DNA of 64,000 nucleotides from NCBI GenBank assembly GCA_018292915.2, contig JACVVK020000373.1, forward strand, positions 309,501 through 373,500, read 5' to 3'. Both the position numbers and the translations under genes were made by a program. The notes beneath the pieces are model-generated. The model searched no databases and was not told the DNA's origin. It worked only from the letters and a program-made list of their open reading frames with translations. Shown here in pieces: positions 59,403 to 64,000 of this stretch. The first letter of the stretch is position 1. Each line of letters opens with the position of its first letter. The stretch comes from Batillaria attramentaria (taxonomy: Eukaryota > Mollusca > Gastropoda > Batillariidae).

Positions 59403-60532
59403 AATACGTCAATCTCCATTTCAAAGAGTGGAGATGTCAAGGAAACACTCATCTCCATTTCAAGGCGTGCATATGTTAAGGACACCCTAAATCTCCATTA
59501 CAGGAAGTGCAGATTTTAAGCGCTCACCACACCCCATAACCTCATGAGTTGTAAATGTCAAGAAAGCGCACCCCCCCCCCTCCCCCCCCCCCCCACCATT
59601 TCAAGGAGTGCAGATGTCATGAAAGTGCATCATCATCTGTTCAACTTGAAGGAAATCACATATCATCCCCCCCCCCCCCCCCACCCATGCACACTTCAAA
59701 GATGATAAATGATGTCAAGATAACATCCATCTCCATTTTAGGGAGTGCATAATTGAGTGGAAAATGTCAATATATAAGCTTATTTCTGTACTGATTTGAT
59801 ATATGTACAGAAAACGTCAATCTCCCCCCATCGCACACACACTTCAAGGAGTGTGAATGTCAAGAAAGCGTCCATGTCCATTTCAAGTACAAATATCAAG
59901 AAAACGTCAACTCCACTAAGAGAAAGCACACATCATGCCCTCCGCTCCCCACCCCCACCCTCCCCAAGAAGTGCATAACTGTCAAGAAAACGTCCCTCTC
60001 CACTTAGAGAAAGCACACATCATGCCCTCCGCTCCCCACCCTCCCCAAGGAGTGCATAACTGTCAAGAAAACGTCCCTCTCCATTTCAGGGAGTGCATAA
60101 TTGATGTCTATCTCTGGAGTAAATCTCATCTTGAAAGAAAGCACATATCAGGCCCCCCACGTCAACACACACCTCAAGGAGTGTGTGTCAAGAAAACACC
60201 CGTCCCCATTTCAAGGAGTGCAAAATTGATGCCAGGCAAACGCCCATCTCCATTTCAAGGAGTGCTTACTTGATGTCATAGAAACATCCATCTCCATTTG
60301 AAGGAGTGCATATTTGACGTCAGGAAACGCCCATCTCCATTTGAAGGAGCGCATAATTGACGTCCGGAAAACGCCCATCTCCATTACAAGGAGTACATAA
60401 CCAATGTCAAGAAAACATCCATCTCCATTTAAAGGAGTGAATAATTAATGTCCACCTTTGTGTAAAGGAGTAAATATCAATCTCATTTTGGAGGAAAGCA
60501 TGTGTTACGTCACTCCACCCCACTCCCCTCCC

Positions 60533-60535
<3 letters not shown>

Positions 60536-60598
<63 letters not shown>
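60536..60598. repeat. (CA)n microsatellite in satellite array
   Basis: CA tract with one CACCAC interruption, placed where other satellite modules have poly-C. Confidence 0.95.
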
Positions 60599-60600
<2 letters not shown>

Positions 60601-60610
60601 AAAGGAGTGC

Positions 60611-60790
60611 GTATGTCAAGAAAGCGCAGCTTCTTTCCACGCCCCAGCACTTAAAGGAGTACAGAGGTCATGAAAACAACCATCTCCATATCAAGGAGTG
60701 CATATTATACGAAAACGCGAATGGCCATAGTTATGTAAAATATCAAGCAAAGGCCTCTTCCGAATTCAGTAAGTGCGGGCAGATTTCAAG
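60611..60790. repeat. Second copy of the 180-bp satellite block
   Basis: Identical partner of 59223-59402; after it the sequence departs to different satellite units. Confidence 0.85.
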
Positions 60791-61188
60791 GAGTACATAT
60801 TATTTGATGTCATGAAAACGCCCATCTCCATGTCAAGGGGTGCATAATTAATGTCCATCTCTGCTTAAAAGAGTAAATATCAAGAAAACATCAATCTCCA
60901 CTTGAAGGAAAGCACATATCATGCCCCCCCCCCCGACTCTTTGAGGAGTTAGCGTGTGAAGAAAATGTCCATCACAATTAACAATGAGCACGTAACTGAT
61001 GTCGGGATGTTAGGAAATCATCCGTCTCTATTTCAATGAGAGCATAACAGATGTCAAGAAACCGTCCATCTCTGCTTCAAGGAGTACAGATACCACGAAC
61101 ACTAAATCCCCCCCTCCCCCGACACACACTTCGAAAAAGGGCATTCCATTTCAAGGACTGCAGATTTCAAGAAAGGCATGTATCAAGG

Positions 61189-61356
61189 TGGGTGGGTGTT
61201 TGGGGGTTTAACGTCCTTTTCCACCACATAGGGTGATATCAAAGACGGGGCAACGATGAAAAAGCCAGCACAAATATTTGGCCCCAGCCGGGATCGAACT
61301 CACGACCCGAGCATTAGCAGTCCAACGCTCTACCATTCGACCACCCCGGCTCCCCT
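61189..61356 (-). mobile_element. tRNA-derived SINE, family B (copy 5)
   Basis: Well-preserved copy inside the satellite array, nearly identical by eye to copies 2 and 4. Duplication is short (CAAG-like) and unclear. Confidence 0.83.
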
Positions 61357-61398
61357 AAACAAGAAAACGTCGATCTCCACGAGAAGGAAAGCACATTT

Positions 61399-61848
61399 TT
61401 TTTTCTTTTCTTTTTGCCAGCTCCAGTGGTGTTCCTCCCAAGTCATGGATGGAATCCATGGAGGGCTCGAAAGCTGGGGCAATTTGATTATGCATGAGGA
61501 TGGAGATGAGGATGGTAAGATGATGCCATGGTGGTCCGTGTGGTTTGGGACTGCAGGACAGGGCCGCATTCCACGCTTCCCGTCATAAATATCCCGGCGT
61601 TCACCAGGCCCGGAAACTACAGCACCTGCAGTGCCAGCCGTGTCATCCACATCATAAGACATGTCATACCAAGGGAAGCACCCCCAAAGTGGGTGAATCT
61701 CGGTTGTGTGGCAACAGCCTCCCCGTCGGGCCCATAGCACACCCGCTCTGGGTAGCAGCCGACCTAGGTAGGAAAAATCCTGCTTGCCTCGGCTGGGATT
61801 TGAACCTGGTCCATGGTCCGAAGTGCTAACCACTACACTACAGGGGCT
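61399..61848 (-). mobile_element. tRNA-derived SINE, family A (copy 5)
   Basis: Minus orientation, inserted in the satellite array. Duplication GGAAAGCACATTT at 61386-61398 and 61849-61861 is itself a satellite segment. The B box is damaged and part of the head deleted. Confidence 0.85.
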
Positions 61849-64000
61849 GGAAAGCACATTTCATGCCCTCCCTCCCCCCTCCCCCCCCCACACACACACT
61901 CTTCGAGGACTCGGAGTGCGTGTGTCAAGAAAATGATCATCACAATTTCAATGAGCACATAACTGATGTCAGAAAAACATATCAATTTCAATGAGAGCAT
62001 AAATGTCAAGAAACCACCCAAAGGAGTGCGTGTGTAAAAAAAAAATGCCCATCTCCATTTCAAGGAGTGTGTAACTGATGTCAGGAAAACATCCAACTCC
62101 ATTTCAAGGAGTACATATTTGATATCAGGAAACGCCTTTCTCCATTTCAAGGAGTGCATTTATATAACTGATGTCAGAAAATAGTCCATCTCCATTTCAA
62201 GGGGTGCGTAACTGATGTCAGGAAAACACCCATCTCCATTTCAAGGAGTACATATTTGATGTCAGGAAACACCCACCTCCACTTCACGGCGTGCACAATT
62301 AATGCCAGGAAACGCCCATCTCCATTTCACGGAGTGCACAATTGATGCCAAGAAAATGCCCATCTCCATTTCAAGGAGTGCATAACAGATGCCAAGAAAA
62401 CACCCATCTCCATTTCAAGGAGTACATATTTGATGTCAGGAAACGCCGATCTCCATTTCAAGGAGTGCACAATTGATGCCAGGAAAACGCCCATCTCATT
62501 TTGAAGGAAAGCGTGTATTAGACCCCCCCCCCTCTCCACAAAGGAGTGCATGTGTCTCCATTACAAGGAGTACATAACTGACGTCAAGAAAACATCCATC
62601 TCAATTTAAAGACGTGCATAATTAATGTCCATCTCTGCGTACAGGAGCAAATATCAAGAAAATGTCAATATCATTTGAAGCAAATCATGTATCATCCCCC
62701 CCCCCCCACACACACACAAAGGATTGTGTGTGTCAAGAAAACGGCAATCTCCATTTCAAGGAGTGTGTAACTGATGTCAGGAAACCATTCATCTCCGTTT
62801 CAAGGAGTACATATTTCATGTCAGGAAACGCCAATCTCAATTTTAAGGAGTGCAGAATTGAAAAAGCCCATCTCCATTTCAAGGAGTGCATATCTGATGT
62901 TAGGGAAAAACCCATCTCCATTTTAAGGAGTGCATAACTGATGTCAGGAAAACATTCATCTCCATTTCAAGGAGTACATATTTCATGTCAGGAAACGCCA
63001 ATCTCCATTTAGAGAAGTGCACAATTCATGCCAAGAAAACGCCCATCTCCATTTCAAGGAGTACATATTCCATGTCAGGAAACGCCAATCTCCATTTTAA
63101 AGAGTGAATAAATGATATCATCCCTCACTCAAACCCAAGCACACTGCACGAAGTGCGTAGCCGCGAATTAATCTTTGTTGCTTGCGCGGCGTTAACCCCT
63201 AAATAACAAACACACATACATCAAGAAGTGCGGAAAGTGTCAAGAAAACGTCCATGCATTTCAAGAACGGATATCAAGAAAACCTTAACTCCACTTGAAG
63301 GAAAGCACGTAATAATGACACACCACCTCCTCTCCAGGAGTGCACAACTGGTGTCAAGAAAACATCCCGCTCCATTTCAAGAAGTGCATAACTGATATCA
63401 GGAAAACATCCATCTCCATTTCAAGGAGTAAATATTTCATGTCAGGAAACGCCCATCTCCATTTCAAGGAGTGCACAATTGATGCCAAGAAAACGCCCAT
63501 CTCTGTTTCAAGGAGTGCATAACTGATGTCAGGAAGACACCCATCTTCGTCACAAGGAGTGCGAAACTGATGTCAGGAAAATGCCCATCTCTATTTCAAA
63601 GAGTGCATATGTCAAGGACATGCCAATCTCCATTAAAAGAAGTGCAGATGTCAAGACAGCGCTCATACACCCCTTACAGGTAAGAGGAAGGGTGTGTCAA
63701 AAGGGTGCATTCTCCTCCTCCCTTCACCCCTCCCATTTCAAGGCGTGCATATGCCAACAACACGCCAATCTCCATTACAAGGAGTGTATAACCGATGTCC
63801 ATGGCGATTTCAAAGAGTGCATAATTGATGCCAAGAAAACGCCCCTCTCTATTTCAAGGAAAGCATAAGTGATGTCAGGAAACGGACATCTCCATTTTAA
63901 GGAGTGCACAACTGATTTAAGGAAAACATCCATCTATTCCAAGGAGTACATATTTCATGCCAGGAATCGCCCATCTCCATTTCAAGTACATATTTGATGT

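Larger units (their letters stand above)
55948..64000. repeat. Degenerate satellite array, unit about 40-45 bp
   Basis: The unit is close to CATCTCCATTTCAAGGAGTG followed by CATAACTGATGTCAAGAAAACGCC, with shorter variants (GCAGATGTCAAG) and a GTACATATTTGATGTCAGGAAACGC variant. It recurs on the order of a hundred times in one orientation to the window end, so the right limit is unknown. Units diverge individually but multi-unit blocks are duplicated. Short open frames in it only reflect the repeat (HFKECI, RKTPISISRSA) and are not genes. Confidence 0.9.

Noticed and set aside
56004..63868. Many 60-180-residue frames in the satellite (HFKECI, KKTSISISRSA)
   Set aside because: They alternate frame with a unit length not divisible by three, lack splice or start context, and only reflect the repeat.
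55948..64000. CRISPR-like array of short repeats
   Set aside because: Units are contiguous and degenerate without unique spacers, and the DNA is eukaryotic.

Overview
This is animal genomic DNA, not microbial: two intron-rich eukaryotic genes with consensus splice sites lie in a background crowded with CA/TG microsatellites, short interspersed elements, small inverted-repeat elements and one non-LTR retrotransposon. The repeat style and the two conserved genes suggest a marine lophotrochozoan invertebrate, most likely a mollusc. The species cannot be fixed from the sequence. All gene calls below come from reading exon translations and splice phases by eye.

Layout. (1) 160-10177, plus strand: FARSB, the beta subunit of cytosolic phenylalanyl-tRNA synthetase, 17 exons visible; the first coding exon lies left of the window. 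One intron (5634-6445) is a minor-spliceosome AT-AC (U12-type) intron, and it has been invaded by a tRNA-derived SINE. (2) About 10.2-13.4 kb: intergenic, with a hAT-like MITE and a tail-to-tail pair of SINEs. (3) 13456-51950, minus strand: a 42-exon gene called CFAP74, an axonemal central-apparatus protein with an acidic N-terminus, coiled-coil region and repeated ASH/MSP-like beta-sandwich domains. Its introns hold most of the mobile DNA: a 3.3-kb non-LTR element with target-site duplications, two SINE families, several MITEs, a repeat built of nuclear-receptor-like half-sites, and a small element with a hammerhead-ribozyme-like core. (4) About 52.0-52.7 kb: CpG-containing start region with YY1-like motifs, possibly bidirectional. 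(5) 52.8-55.9 kb: mostly anonymous, with one possible terminal coding exon on the minus strand. (6) 55.95 kb to the window end: more than 8 kb of a degenerate roughly 40-45-bp satellite with higher-order duplications, interrupted by SINEs, a reverse-transcriptase relic and a fold-back element.

Both genes look functional in splice structure and conservation, but six places (two in FARSB, four in CFAP74) need a single-base correction to keep frame. Several are at short homopolymers. The pattern suits residual long-read assembly error better than gene decay, though sequence alone cannot decide. The two genes are not functionally linked; FARSB acts in translation and CFAP74 in motile cilia.
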